Below are positions 56,563 to 64,000 of a stretch of DNA of 64,000 nt, piece after piece. Within the stretch, counting starts at the first letter, position 1. Each line of letters opens with the position of its first letter. Origin of the DNA: Wylensekiella montiformis (lineage in GTDB: Bacteria; Bacillota; Negativicutes; Selenomonadales; Selenomonadaceae); the NCBI RefSeq assembly GCF_009697385.1, contig NZ_VUNL01000004.1:171892-235891 (forward strand). The letters are read 5' to 3'. A model generated the notes under the pieces. It saw only the letters and a list, made by a program, of their open reading frames with translations, made no database searches and was not told the origin of the DNA. Both the position numbers and the translations under genes were made by a program.

Positions 56563-57545
56563 GCATTCTGATGATTTTCCTTCTGTCGTTCCTGTTCTTT
56601 ATCCTCCTCACTCTGCCGCTGAAGCATCGGGAGAAGGATCATAAGAGCATGGTGCAGCGCATGGAATACTTCTCCGGCAAGGAGGAAGCCATGCCGAAAA
56701 AGTCGGCGGCGGAGCGTCAGGCCAAAGCGGGAATGCAGCTGCAGGAGCGGGCGCTGGTAAAGATTCGCAAGATTTCCCGGCGCCTTTCCCCGCGCGGGCG
56801 GCAGACCAATTCCTTCGACCTCATGATGCTGCAGGCCGACTGGCCGCTTTTGGGCTCGGAGTTTGAGGTGGTGCTGGGCATTCTGGCCGTTCTCGGCGGA
56901 CTGATCGCCTTCCTGACCACATTAAAGCTGCCGATGCTTTTCATTGGCATGGCGGCGGGCGCTTTTGGCGGGATTTTTTATCTGAAGCTTCATATTTCGC
57001 GGCGCGGCAAGGCGTTTAACAATCAGCTCGGCGATACGCTCATCATGATGTCCAATGCGCTGCGGGCCGGATTCAGCTTTCAGCAGGCCATGGAGCTGAT
57101 CGCCAAGGAGATGGAGGCGCCGATCGGCGTCGAGTTCCAGAAGGTGCTCAGCGAGCTCGCGCTCGGCGCAAGCCTCGAAACCGCGCTCGGCCATATGAGC
57201 AAGCGCGTGCAGAGCAAGGACTTCGATCTCGTCATTACGGCGGTGCTGATCCAGCGTCAGGTCGGCGGCAATCTGTCGCAGATTCTCGACACGATCAGCG
57301 ATACGATCCGGGAGCGCATCCGCATGCGCAACGAGATTTCGTCGCTGACGGCGCAGGGCAAGCTGTCCGGCATCATCGTCGGCGCGGTGCCGTTCGCCAT
57401 CGTCGGCTTTTTGTATCTGAACGATCCGCATTATCTGCAGCCGATGCTAGACAGCGCCATCGGCAAAATGATGCTGGCCGCGGCGGCGGCGCTGGAACTC
57501 ATCGCGGTGCTGATCATCCGCAAGATCGTCGATATCCGGGTCTGA
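56559..57545 (+). CDS. tadB: TadB-type pilus inner-membrane platform protein
   Basis: A 328-aa member of the type II secretion F family, with N-terminal and C-terminal hydrophobic helices around a cytoplasmic GspF domain (GDTLIMMSNALRAGFSFQQAM, LIQRQVGGNLSQILDTISDTIRER). The ATG overlaps the stop of cpaE (ATGA). With TadC it forms the platform turned by the TadA ATPase. Confidence 0.92.
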   Translation: MSILMIFLLSFLFFILLTLPLKHREKDHKSMVQRMEYFSGKEEAMPKKSAAERQAKAGMQLQERALVKIRKISRRLSPRGRQTNSFDLMMLQADWPLLGSEFEVVLGILAVLGGLIAFLTTLKLPMLFIGMAAGAFGGIFYLKLHISRRGKAFNNQLGDTLIMMSNALRAGFSFQQAMELIAKEMEAPIGVEFQKVLSELALGASLETALGHMSKRVQSKDFDLVITAVLIQRQVGGNLSQILDTISDTIRERIRMRNEISSLTAQGKLSGIIVGAVPFAIVGFLYLNDPHYLQPMLDSAIGKMMLAAAAALELIAVLIIRKIVDIRV

Positions 57546-57564
57546 GCCGGGAGGAGGAGTTTTC

Positions 57565-57723
57565 ATGAAGAGAAGGAAGGAGGCGCAGCGGGGACAGAGC
57601 ATTGTGGAATATGCGCTGATTCTGGCGGCTGTCGTCTTGTTCGCAGGAATCCTCGTCGCCTACCGCGAGCCGCTGGCCGAGGCCATCACGGGTGTTTTTT
57701 CCTCGCTCGTCCGGTATTTATGA
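57565..57723 (+). CDS. Small Flp-like pilin, 52 aa
   Basis: The sequence is a basic leader MKRRKEAQRG, then QSIVEYALILAAVVLFAGIL, then a short hydrophilic tail ending SLVRYL. The Gly before the cleavage point, the Glu at position 5 of the mature chain and the hydrophobic stretch are those of Flp/TadE-type prepilins. GGAGGAGGAG lies five bases before ATG. It is probably a minor pilin or Flp paralogue. Its substrate status rests on motif only. Confidence 0.78.
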   Translation: MKRRKEAQRGQSIVEYALILAAVVLFAGILVAYREPLAEAITGVFSSLVRYL

Positions 57724-57786
57724 GATGTGACGCCATACGGCTTTACATAAGAAGTATTTTTATCTATTTTCAAGGGGGACTTAACA

Positions 57787-57969
57787 ATGTTAGAGATTCT
57801 GAATTACCTTCGTGGCCGCTACATGTCGGAAAAGGCTCAGGGCATGGTCGAGTATGCGCTGATTCTGGCCTTTGTTGTCGCTCTGGCTGTTGTATTGACG
57901 AATACGGGCGGTTTGAAAGAAGCTATTTCTAATGTATTCTCCAGTGCAACCAGCCAGTTGAATAAGTAA
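57787..57969 (+). CDS. flp: Flp major pilin
   Basis: A 60-aa prepilin: leader MLEILNYLRGRYMSEKAQG, cleavage before MVEYALILAFVVALAVVL, with the conserved Glu5, then a hydrophilic tail. It is the likely main subunit of the pilus made by this locus. AAGGGGG lies eight bases upstream. Confidence 0.92.
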   Translation: MLEILNYLRGRYMSEKAQGMVEYALILAFVVALAVVLTNTGGLKEAISNVFSSATSQLNK

Positions 57970-58024
57970 TGCCGGCGCATTGGCAGAAACGTAACAGTTC
58001 ATCTTTATGAAAGGGGGCGGTATC

Positions 58025-58480
58025 ATGAAACGGAAACAAAGCGGTCAGTCGATTGTGGAGTTTGCGCTGATACTGCCTTTTTTTCTCTTGCTGCTGGCCG
58101 GCATTACGGCCTTCGGCATGATGTTTGCCGACTATATCTCCCTAAACAACGCTGCGCGCGCGATTGCCCGCGAGGTTTCGGTGACGGGGAGCACGACGGC
58201 GTATCAGGCCAAATACAAAAACTATGGAACCATGACCAATATGTATCTGTGGGATATCGGTAAAGTCAAACTCAACGCGAAGGATGACAAGGCATTGAAG
58301 CAGCAGAAGGATGTCGAGGTGACGATCACTTCGGATCTGAACCGCAAGAGCGGTCTTTTGGGCTTTTTCGGCTTTTTGTCCAACCCGGGCGGGAAGAACG
58401 ATGGGCTGAAAATCATCCCCGATCCCATTACGATTACTTATACCATGTACAATGAATCCTATACCGGTTCTAAGAAATAG
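58025..58480 (+). CDS. TadE-like pseudopilin
   Basis: A 151-aa protein with the prepilin-type motif GQSIVEFALILPFFLLLLAG at residues 7-26, followed by a periplasmic domain (NNAARAIAREVSVTGS). It is probably a minor pilin cleaved by the prepilin peptidase. The start at 58025 has GGGGGCGG upstream. Confidence 0.85.
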   Translation: MKRKQSGQSIVEFALILPFFLLLLAGITAFGMMFADYISLNNAARAIAREVSVTGSTTAYQAKYKNYGTMTNMYLWDIGKVKLNAKDDKALKQQKDVEVTITSDLNRKSGLLGFFGFLSNPGGKNDGLKIIPDPITITYTMYNESYTGSKK

Positions 58481-58558
58481 AACCCTGATCGTGAAAAAGG
58501 CGGCTGCCGCAGGGCAGTCTTTCCATAGATTCCTATTTTTTACGGAGGAGTGAACGCG

Positions 58559-59956
58559 ATGTCCTTATTGGCCCGCCTTGGGCGCCCGAATGCGGAAAAC
58601 CGGCAGGTGATGATCTTTGCCTCGTATGGCAGTACGGAACAGGTGTCGGAGGAGCGGAGCCTGCAGAAGCTGAAGCTGAAGATTCATCGCCGCATCGTCG
58701 AGAGCATGACGCCGGAAGAGCAGCATGCGCTGGCGACGGCCAAGCATGAGAATACGGATCAGGTCGACGCGATCATCAGCCGGTATTTCGAACGGGTGCT
58801 GGCCAATGATCCGTTTGCCGTTCCGCTCGGAGAGCGTGCGCATATCGTGGCGGAGATTCGCGACGAGATGCTCGGACTAGGGCCGATCGAACCGCTTCTG
58901 AAGGACGACAGCATCACAGAAATCATGATTAACGGGCCGCAGCATATCTTCGTCGAGCGACTGGGCAAGCTGCAGCTGACGGATGTCCGCTTCCATGACG
59001 ATGCGCATCTCATGCACATCATCGAGCGAATCCTGACGCCGATCGGCCGCCGCATTGACGAGTCCTCGCCGCTTGTGGACGCCCGTCTGGAGGACGGCTC
59101 CCGCGTCAATGTCATCATTCCGCCGCTGGCGCTGCTGGGGCCTTGCGTGACCATCCGTAAGTTTTCCAAGAAGCCGTTTTCGGTCGAGAATCTCATCGCC
59201 TTTGGCACGCTCGATGAGAAAATGGCCATTTTCCTGCGGGCCTGTGTCAAGGCCCGGATCAATATCCTCGTATCGGGCGGTACCGGCTCCGGTAAGACGA
59301 CCTCGCTGAACGTCCTGTCATCCTTTATTCCGAACGATGAGCGCATCGTCACCATCGAGGATGCAGCCGAGCTGCGCCTGCAGCAGGATCATGTCGTGAC
59401 GCTGGAATCGCGGCCGGCCAATCTTGAGGGGAAGGGCGCGATCACGATACGCGATCTGGTGCGCAACGCCCTGCGCATGCGCCCGGACCGCATTATCGTC
59501 GGCGAGGTCCGCGGCGGCGAGGCGCTGGATATGCTGCAGGCCATGAATACCGGTCATGACGGATCGCTGACGACGGCGCATGCCAACAGTCCGCGCGACG
59601 CCTTGTCCCGTCTGGAGACGATGGTGCTCATGAGCGGACTGGATCTGCCGGTGCGGGCGATCCGCGAGCAGGTGTCTTCGGCCATCGATCTGGTCGTGCA
59701 GCAGTCGCGCATCCGCGACGGCAGCCGTAAGATCACCTATATCACCGAGGTACAGCACATGGAGGGGAATACCATCACGACGCAGGATATTTTCCGCTAT
59801 CAGCAGACGGGACTCGATGAGGACGGCAAGGCCGTCGGTCATTTCGACTGCACGGGACTGCAGCCGACGTTCCTTGAAAAGTTCCGTCAGAACGGCATCG
59901 AGCTGCCCGAAGGATTTTTCGAGTCGCAGCATTTTGCACAGGAGGTAAGATTCTGA
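58559..59956 (+). CDS. tadA: Pilus assembly ATPase CpaF (TadA)
   Basis: A 465-aa secretion ATPase. Walker A is [14 protein letters not shown] (about residue 240). The Asp box [12 protein letters not shown], Walker [16 protein letters not shown] and the His box [15 protein letters not shown] are all present. It powers Flp pilus assembly at the inner membrane. The ATG at 58559 has GGAGGAG upstream. Confidence 0.94.
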   Translation: MSLLARLGRPNAENRQVMIFASYGSTEQVSEERSLQKLKLKIHRRIVESMTPEEQHALATAKHENTDQVDAIISRYFERVLANDPFAVPLGERAHIVAEIRDEMLGLGPIEPLLKDDSITEIMINGPQHIFVERLGKLQLTDVRFHDDAHLMHIIERILTPIGRRIDESSPLVDARLEDGSRVNVIIPPLALLGPCVTIRKFSKKPFSVENLIAFGTLDEKMAIFLRACVKARINILVSGGTGSGKTTSLNVLSSFIPNDERIVTIEDAAELRLQQDHVVTLESRPANLEGKGAITIRDLVRNALRMRPDRIIVGEVRGGEALDMLQAMNTGHDGSLTTAHANSPRDALSRLETMVLMSGLDLPVRAIREQVSSAIDLVVQQSRIRDGSRKITYITEVQHMEGNTITTQDIFRYQQTGLDEDGKAVGHFDCTGLQPTFLEKFRQNGIELPEGFFESQHFAQEVRF

Positions 59957-60936
59957 TGACGATCCTGCTGATCCTCTTTTCCCTGTCGGTCAGCCTGCTT
60001 TTCTTTCTGCTGCTTTACGGACTCTTCAAGCGCAAAGTGGAGCCGAAGGACCAGATTCGCCAGCGCATCCGCAGCATCCGGACCATGGAGCAGGCGGGAG
60101 GAACCAGTACGCCATGGGCGGATCAGGTTATGGCCGGAGTGCGGCGCGCGCCGCGCAAAAAAGCCGATATTCCGTTTAAATACCGCGTGATCGAACCGGC
60201 GCGGGCCTGGGCCAACCGCAAGATGCATCAGCTCGCGCCGCGTGAAATCTACCAGTGGCTGGAGGGTGAGATCGCAGCGGCGGGAAAGACGGGATCATGG
60301 ACGCCGGACAACTTCATGCTGGTCGTGGCGGTCATGCCGGTTCTGTTTGGCGGCATGATGTTCCTCGCCGTGATGTCCAGCTCCTATGAGCTCATCCAGA
60401 AGCTGACCTTTTGTCTGCTGGGCGCGGTGATCGGCGCGGTGCTGCCCTTTTCCACGCTGAACCGGACTATCCGCGCGCGTCAGGAGCAGATACGGCGGGA
60501 ACTGCCCGAGACGTTTGATTTGCTCTGTGTCAGCGTCGAAGCCGGCCTCTCCTTTGACGCGGCCATCAAAAAGATTTCTTCGCGCATGAAGGGGCCGTTT
60601 AACGACGAGTGCCGCCATATGCTCAATGACGTCAGCATGGGCATGACGCGCCGGGAGGCCATGAAAGCCATGGCGGTCCGCTGCCGGGTGCAGGAGGTGT
60701 CGCTGTTCGTCACCTCGATCATCCAGTCGGAAAAACTCGGAACCAATATGGCCAATACACTGCGCATTCAGGCCGACAATGTGCGGGAGCGCCATCGTCA
60801 ATGGGTCAAGGCCATGGCGCTCAAGGCGCCGGTCAAGATCGTCCTGCCGTTGGTCGGCTGTATTTTGCCGGCGATATTCATCGTGGCGCTCGGGCCGGCG
60901 GTCATGAATATCGCCAAGAGCTTTCTCGGACGCTGA
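59956..60936 (+). CDS. tadC: TadC-type pilus inner-membrane platform protein
   Basis: A 326-aa second GspF-family protein with a C-terminal GspF domain (RRELPETFDLLCVSVEAGLSF, SIIQSEKLGTNMANTLRIQ). It overlaps tadA by one base (TGATG) and forms the platform with TadB. Confidence 0.92.
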   Translation: MTILLILFSLSVSLLFFLLLYGLFKRKVEPKDQIRQRIRSIRTMEQAGGTSTPWADQVMAGVRRAPRKKADIPFKYRVIEPARAWANRKMHQLAPREIYQWLEGEIAAAGKTGSWTPDNFMLVVAVMPVLFGGMMFLAVMSSSYELIQKLTFCLLGAVIGAVLPFSTLNRTIRARQEQIRRELPETFDLLCVSVEAGLSFDAAIKKISSRMKGPFNDECRHMLNDVSMGMTRREAMKAMAVRCRVQEVSLFVTSIIQSEKLGTNMANTLRIQADNVRERHRQWVKAMALKAPVKIVLPLVGCILPAIFIVALGPAVMNIAKSFLGR

Positions 60937-60947
60937 GGAGGTAAATC

Positions 60948-61316
60948 ATGGACAGAAAGAGAAACCGGAAGATGCGGATCATGCGGCCGGTATCTCCGGA
61001 CGGAATAGAAAATCCGCCGCTTCGGATCGAAGTGGCGGATTCTTTTTGGACTCGTTTTTTCGGACTGATGGGGCGCCGCCGCCTGACGGAAGGACAGGGC
61101 CTGCTCATCGTGCCGTGCAGCAGCATCCACATGTGCTTTATGCGGTTTGCCATCGATGCGGTTTATCTGGACCGGGAGTACCGCGTGATCCGGATTGCCG
61201 CGGGGCTTCGTCCATGGATTGGACTTTCCTGGTGTCCTTCCGCATGGGCCGTGCTGGAGCTTCCGTCCGGTGCGGCTCGCCGTCTCGGCCTGAAACAGGG
61301 GAGCCGTCTGCGGTGA
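60948..61316 (+). CDS. DUF192 family protein
   Basis: A 122-aa protein with the DUF192 signature (RFFGLMGRRRLTEGQGLL, CSSIHMCFMRFAIDAVYLD, GSRLR). The function is not established. It lies at the 3' end of the tad operon, 11 bases after tadC, so it is probably cotranscribed. Its gene converges with the TadG-like gene. Confidence 0.82.
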   Translation: MDRKRNRKMRIMRPVSPDGIENPPLRIEVADSFWTRFFGLMGRRRLTEGQGLLIVPCSSIHMCFMRFAIDAVYLDREYRVIRIAAGLRPWIGLSWCPSAWAVLELPSGAARRLGLKQGSRLR

Positions 61317-61348
61317 AAGGCCGGAGCTTGTGCGGCATGGCGGAGGTA

Positions 61349-62860
61349 TCAGTCGTCGCTGACCAGTGATACGACGTACGTTCCGGAAAGCTCCGAGGAG
61401 CTGCCGTCGCTGGTGAAGGTGCGGTTGCTGGCGGAGATGCGCTGGCCGCCCGTCGTCATGAAAATCGATTTGGCCACGATGCTGCCGGCGATGTCCGCGT
61501 CGGCTCTTCCATCGATGAGCACGGTGCCGTTCGGCGCATAGAGAAAGCCATGGAACGGAGAGCTTCCCTGCAGGGAGATGTTGCCGTGCAGCGAGATCAG
61601 AAGCAGATGGTCGTTGTCGTTGTCCGGCTTCTGATTGGCGGGAATGTTTACGCTGAGGTCGCCGTCGACGATGACGATTTTGTAGACGTTATCCCAGACT
61701 TTATAGGATTCGGAAGAAGAATAAGTGGTCTGAAAATCGCTGCAGGTCAGTCCCGGATAAATATTCGTCGTGTGGCTCGGATTCAGCTGATAGCCGCGGT
61801 AGCCGGTGAAATTTCCGCTGTAATTTCCGTCGGTATCGATATAGACATGAGCCTTTTCCCGTTCCGCCAAACTCATGTTTCGATACGCTTCGATGAGATC
61901 GTAGAGCGAGCTGGTCATGTCGTTCGTCTTGGAAAGGGAGATATCGATCGGCGATGAGGCGGTGTTCTGCGCCGTATAATCCTGTTTGTCGGCCGTTCCC
62001 ATCCGGTAATAGTAGCGCCACGTGAAACCGCGTCCCCATGATTCATTCGTCGCGATTTTATCGTCATGGGTATGAGCCGGGTCTACATGCGAAAGATCGT
62101 CGTCGGCGTAATAGGTCTGTTTTCCGTTGGACCATGTGCTGTCCTGTCCGTTCAGATAATGCTCGTAATAATTGTCGCGGTAATTGGCCCAGAGGTCGGC
62201 GTCCTTTTTCGCCGTGACGGAAAGAGAGCTGCTGGTGACGAAATACGTGCGGCTGTTCTTGTCCTGAAACGTATCGTCAAGGTAAATGGATCCATTGGAA
62301 TGAACCTTTCCTTTGATGTCAATATCGGCCGTATGAAAGACCAATGCGTTGCGGATGTCGTTGAGGCCGCCCATGCTTTTATCCGCCGGCGGCTTGCCAT
62401 CGTAGCCGCCGATCATGGCGTATTCGAAGATCTTCGGAACCTTGCCGCCCTGTTTGGCAATCTGCGCGGTGGCTTTTGCCGAAACATTCTGAACCGGCTG
62501 TGAGCGGAACAGCTTGAGGAAATACAGCGGCACGGTTTCGGTTGCTTCGACGGTCAGACGGGTGGCGGAATTCGCCGGCGTCTTGTACGTGATGCCGTTC
62601 AGCGTATAGCTGTTCTCGCCATGATTGATATCGAGATACCGGACAGCGGTGTTCTTGGCCGCATTCGTGTCCCCTTTTGTATCGGCGTAGGCATGTCCCG
62701 CGGCGAGAGCCGCAGCATCGACGGAGTTTTGCAGACGCGCCTTGTGATAGTAGAGATTTCCCATATCGACGGCCAGTCCGGTGCCCGCGAAAAGGAACGG
62801 CAGCAGAACGGCCGTTATGACCAGCATGGCGCCGCTCTGCTTATGAAGTTTTGATAACAT
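61349..62860 (-). CDS. TadG-like pilus assembly protein
   Basis: A 503-aa protein. The N-terminus has the Tad-type segment GAMLVITAVLLPFLFAGTGLAVDMG followed by YYHKARLQNSVDAAALAAGHAYAD. The rest is a large Ser/Thr/Asn-rich extracellular domain with Gly-rich stretches such as GSSPFHGFLYAPNGTVL near the C-terminus. It lies opposite the main operon but next to it, and it may decorate or initiate the pilus. The start at 62860 has GGGAG seven bases upstream. Confidence 0.82.
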   Translation of the reverse strand: MLSKLHKQSGAMLVITAVLLPFLFAGTGLAVDMGNLYYHKARLQNSVDAAALAAGHAYADTKGDTNAAKNTAVRYLDINHGENSYTLNGITYKTPANSATRLTVEATETVPLYFLKLFRSQPVQNVSAKATAQIAKQGGKVPKIFEYAMIGGYDGKPPADKSMGGLNDIRNALVFHTADIDIKGKVHSNGSIYLDDTFQDKNSRTYFVTSSSLSVTAKKDADLWANYRDNYYEHYLNGQDSTWSNGKQTYYADDDLSHVDPAHTHDDKIATNESWGRGFTWRYYYRMGTADKQDYTAQNTASSPIDISLSKTNDMTSSLYDLIEAYRNMSLAEREKAHVYIDTDGNYSGNFTGYRGYQLNPSHTTNIYPGLTCSDFQTTYSSSESYKVWDNVYKIVIVDGDLSVNIPANQKPDNDNDHLLLISLHGNISLQGSSPFHGFLYAPNGTVLIDGRADADIAGSIVAKSIFMTTGGQRISASNRTFTSDGSSSELSGTYVVSLVSDD

Positions 62861-62962
62861 GTCTCGACTCCCTTCCATTAAAAAACAGAACCCAAAATTC
62901 CCTTTTTTCCCCTACTAATAGTTTACTATGAAATACCAAGAACGCAAGCCGAAGGCGCAGAA

Positions 62963-62995
62963 AAGCGCCGCCCCTTTTTGTCAGGAGCGGCGCTT
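62963..62995 (-). terminator. Terminator after the guanylate-kinase-like gene
   Basis: A perfect 9-bp GC-rich stem (62963-62971 and 62987-62995) is followed by TTTT on the minus strand, 16 bases after the stop codon. Confidence 0.75.
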
Positions 62996-63011
62996 GATTT
63001 TGGTTTGAGTT

Positions 63012-63602
63012 TTAATTGGTCAGTCTGGTAAACTGATCCGGCGGGACAACGGCGGTCAGGCCCATGATGGCGAGCAGCTGGTCAACCGCCTGAGCGGGAG
63101 TGCCGGTATTCTTGATCACATAGTCCGTGATTTTCCAGTTGTCGAATTCATGATTATTTTCGGCGTACTGCAGATGGTATTTGATCTCCTCGTTAGAGCA
63201 ACCCATATCCAGCATGCGCTTGACGAGCGTCATACAGTCGGCCATCAGGTAGACGGTGAAGAGATTCTTCTTGATGAATTTGCCGAGCTGATGGATGCCG
63301 GAGCCTTCCATAATCATGATGCTGATGCGGTGATGCTCCAGCGCGCCAAGGATATCTTCCTTTCTTACGCCGTAGATGTCTCCCTTATGCGTGAACTGCG
63401 CGACAAGATCCAGCCGGCTCAGTTCTTCGCGGCTTACGCTGCGATAAAACTCCAGATTTTTATCCGTCCGGCGGTCTCCCTTCGGGAAAATATGAGTCGT
63501 GTAGACGGGAATATAGTGAATGCCCATTTCCTTGAGCAGAAAGGCCATGGTTGATTTTCCGGCGCCATGCGGCCCGACCAGCGCATAAATCCTGTTTGTC
63601 AT
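63012..63602 (-). CDS. Guanylate-kinase-like nucleotide kinase
   Basis: A 196-aa protein with P-loop GPHGAGKST (residues 10-18), the YTTHIFPKGDRRT segment in place of the Gmk GMP-binding loop, and KGDIYGVRKEDILGAL, which resembles the Gmk YGT region. The differences suggest it may not be a housekeeping guanylate kinase. No partner gene is seen; its terminator lies just downstream. Confidence 0.7.
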   Translation of the reverse strand: MTNRIYALVGPHGAGKSTMAFLLKEMGIHYIPVYTTHIFPKGDRRTDKNLEFYRSVSREELSRLDLVAQFTHKGDIYGVRKEDILGALEHHRISIMIMEGSGIHQLGKFIKKNLFTVYLMADCMTLVKRMLDMGCSNEEIKYHLQYAENNHEFDNWKITDYVIKNTGTPAQAVDQLLAIMGLTAVVPPDQFTRLTN

Positions 63603-63728
63603 ATCTGAATCCTTTTCTTAAGAACCGTTTCCGATTCCCTTTATTCGATGTTAACGGGTCAAGGAGCGTCTGAAACTCATGCTGACCCGGTTTCCTTTTA
63701 TCCGACAGGCGGATCATACAGGCAATAC

Positions 63729-63760
63729 AAAAGCGGGAACAACCGAACGTCCCCGCTTTT
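63729..63760. terminator. Terminator-like hairpin
   Basis: AAAAGCGGG and CCCGCTTTT arms (with AC/GT pairs around a short loop) flank about 63729-63760. The T-run is only four bases on either strand. Another 9-bp inverted repeat lies at 63783-63805. No gene in this window clearly uses either. Nothing else is seen between 63603 and 63979. Confidence 0.4.
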
Positions 63761-63979
63761 GCCGCCTCTATACCTTTGCCTGCATCTATATACGAGATAT
63801 AGATGTCCTCCCGCATTTATAATACTATATTTCCGCAGAAATTTCAACCCAAAAGGTGGAACAGAGCAGACTTTTTTGTAGGTTTACAATAGATGTGAGA
63901 CTGGAGGGATATACAAAAGCGACCGAATCCCGTAGAATATTGGTTGCAACAAACTTCTACAAAAGGAGACCCGATCGCC

Positions 63980-64000
63980 ATGTCTATCATACCACATCAG
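63980..64000 (+). CDS. Start of an unidentified gene, cut by the window edge
   Basis: ATG at 63980 with AAAGGAGAC about eight bases upstream opens seven codons (MSIIPHQ) before the window ends. The preceding 80 bases contain no clear promoter. It may be a transposase, but seven residues do not allow an assignment. Confidence 0.35.

Noticed and set aside
58502..58519. Small hairpin between the TadE-like gene and tadA
   Set aside because: The stem is about seven base pairs with a G-T pair and only TTT after it; too weak to call a terminator.
62014..62029. CACGTGAAAC inside the TadG-like gene
   Set aside because: Only one half of parS matches, and it lies in a coding region.

Overview
The window looks like the replication-origin region of a diderm Firmicute of the class Negativicutes (Selenomonas/Mitsuokella/Megasphaera type). 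The evidence is a Firmicutes-style origin order (rnpA-rpmH // dnaA-dnaN-rlbA-recF-dciA-remB-gyrB) combined with outer-membrane machinery: TonB-dependent receptors, ExbB/ExbD/TonB, a secretin, and a broken phosphoethanolamine transferase. The assignment rests on gene content only. The DNA is GC-rich in genes, with short AT-rich control regions. Most genes point away from oriC (about 36.0-38.1 kb): leftwards on the minus strand and rightwards on the plus strand. No tRNA, rRNA or CRISPR array was seen.

0-10.7 kb: the 3' part of an acyl-CoA synthetase gene, a BrnQ transporter, a LysR regulator with a divergent orphan 54-aa gene, a three-gene archaeal-type glutamate synthase operon behind a perfect consensus promoter, and an M23 peptidase. 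10.8-20.1 kb: a vitamin B12 uptake operon read leftwards from a promoter, a cobalamin riboswitch and a terminator. It encodes a binding lipoprotein, outer-membrane receptor, ABC ATPase, permease, ExbB, ExbD, TonB and a second receptor, so it carries its own energy-transducing complex.

20.1-29.4 kb: parAB with parS sites, a DUF4446 gene, a B12-dependent methionine synthase split into a core enzyme and a separate activation-domain protein, phosphofructokinase, and a stand-alone AICAR formyltransferase behind a ZTP riboswitch. One parS lies at the centre of a perfect 40-bp palindrome, and a nested inverted repeat of DnaA boxes lies at 28.5 kb. 29.4-36.0 kb: the rsmG-mnmG-mnmE-jag-yidC-yidD-rnpA-rpmH cluster. 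36.0-43.9 kb: a bipartite oriC flanking dnaA, followed by dnaN to gyrB. gyrA does not follow gyrB.

43.9-50.9 kb: a diguanylate cyclase, a BvgS-like sensor whose kinase core has lost its catalytic residues, a TerC-type transporter, HtpX, and a phosphoethanolamine-transferase gene broken at a perfect 26-bp inverted repeat. 50.9-62.9 kb: a Tad/Flp pilus locus with its own strong promoter, with the prepilin peptidase and a TadG-like protein on the opposite strand at the two ends. The right edge has a guanylate-kinase-like gene and the first codons of another gene.
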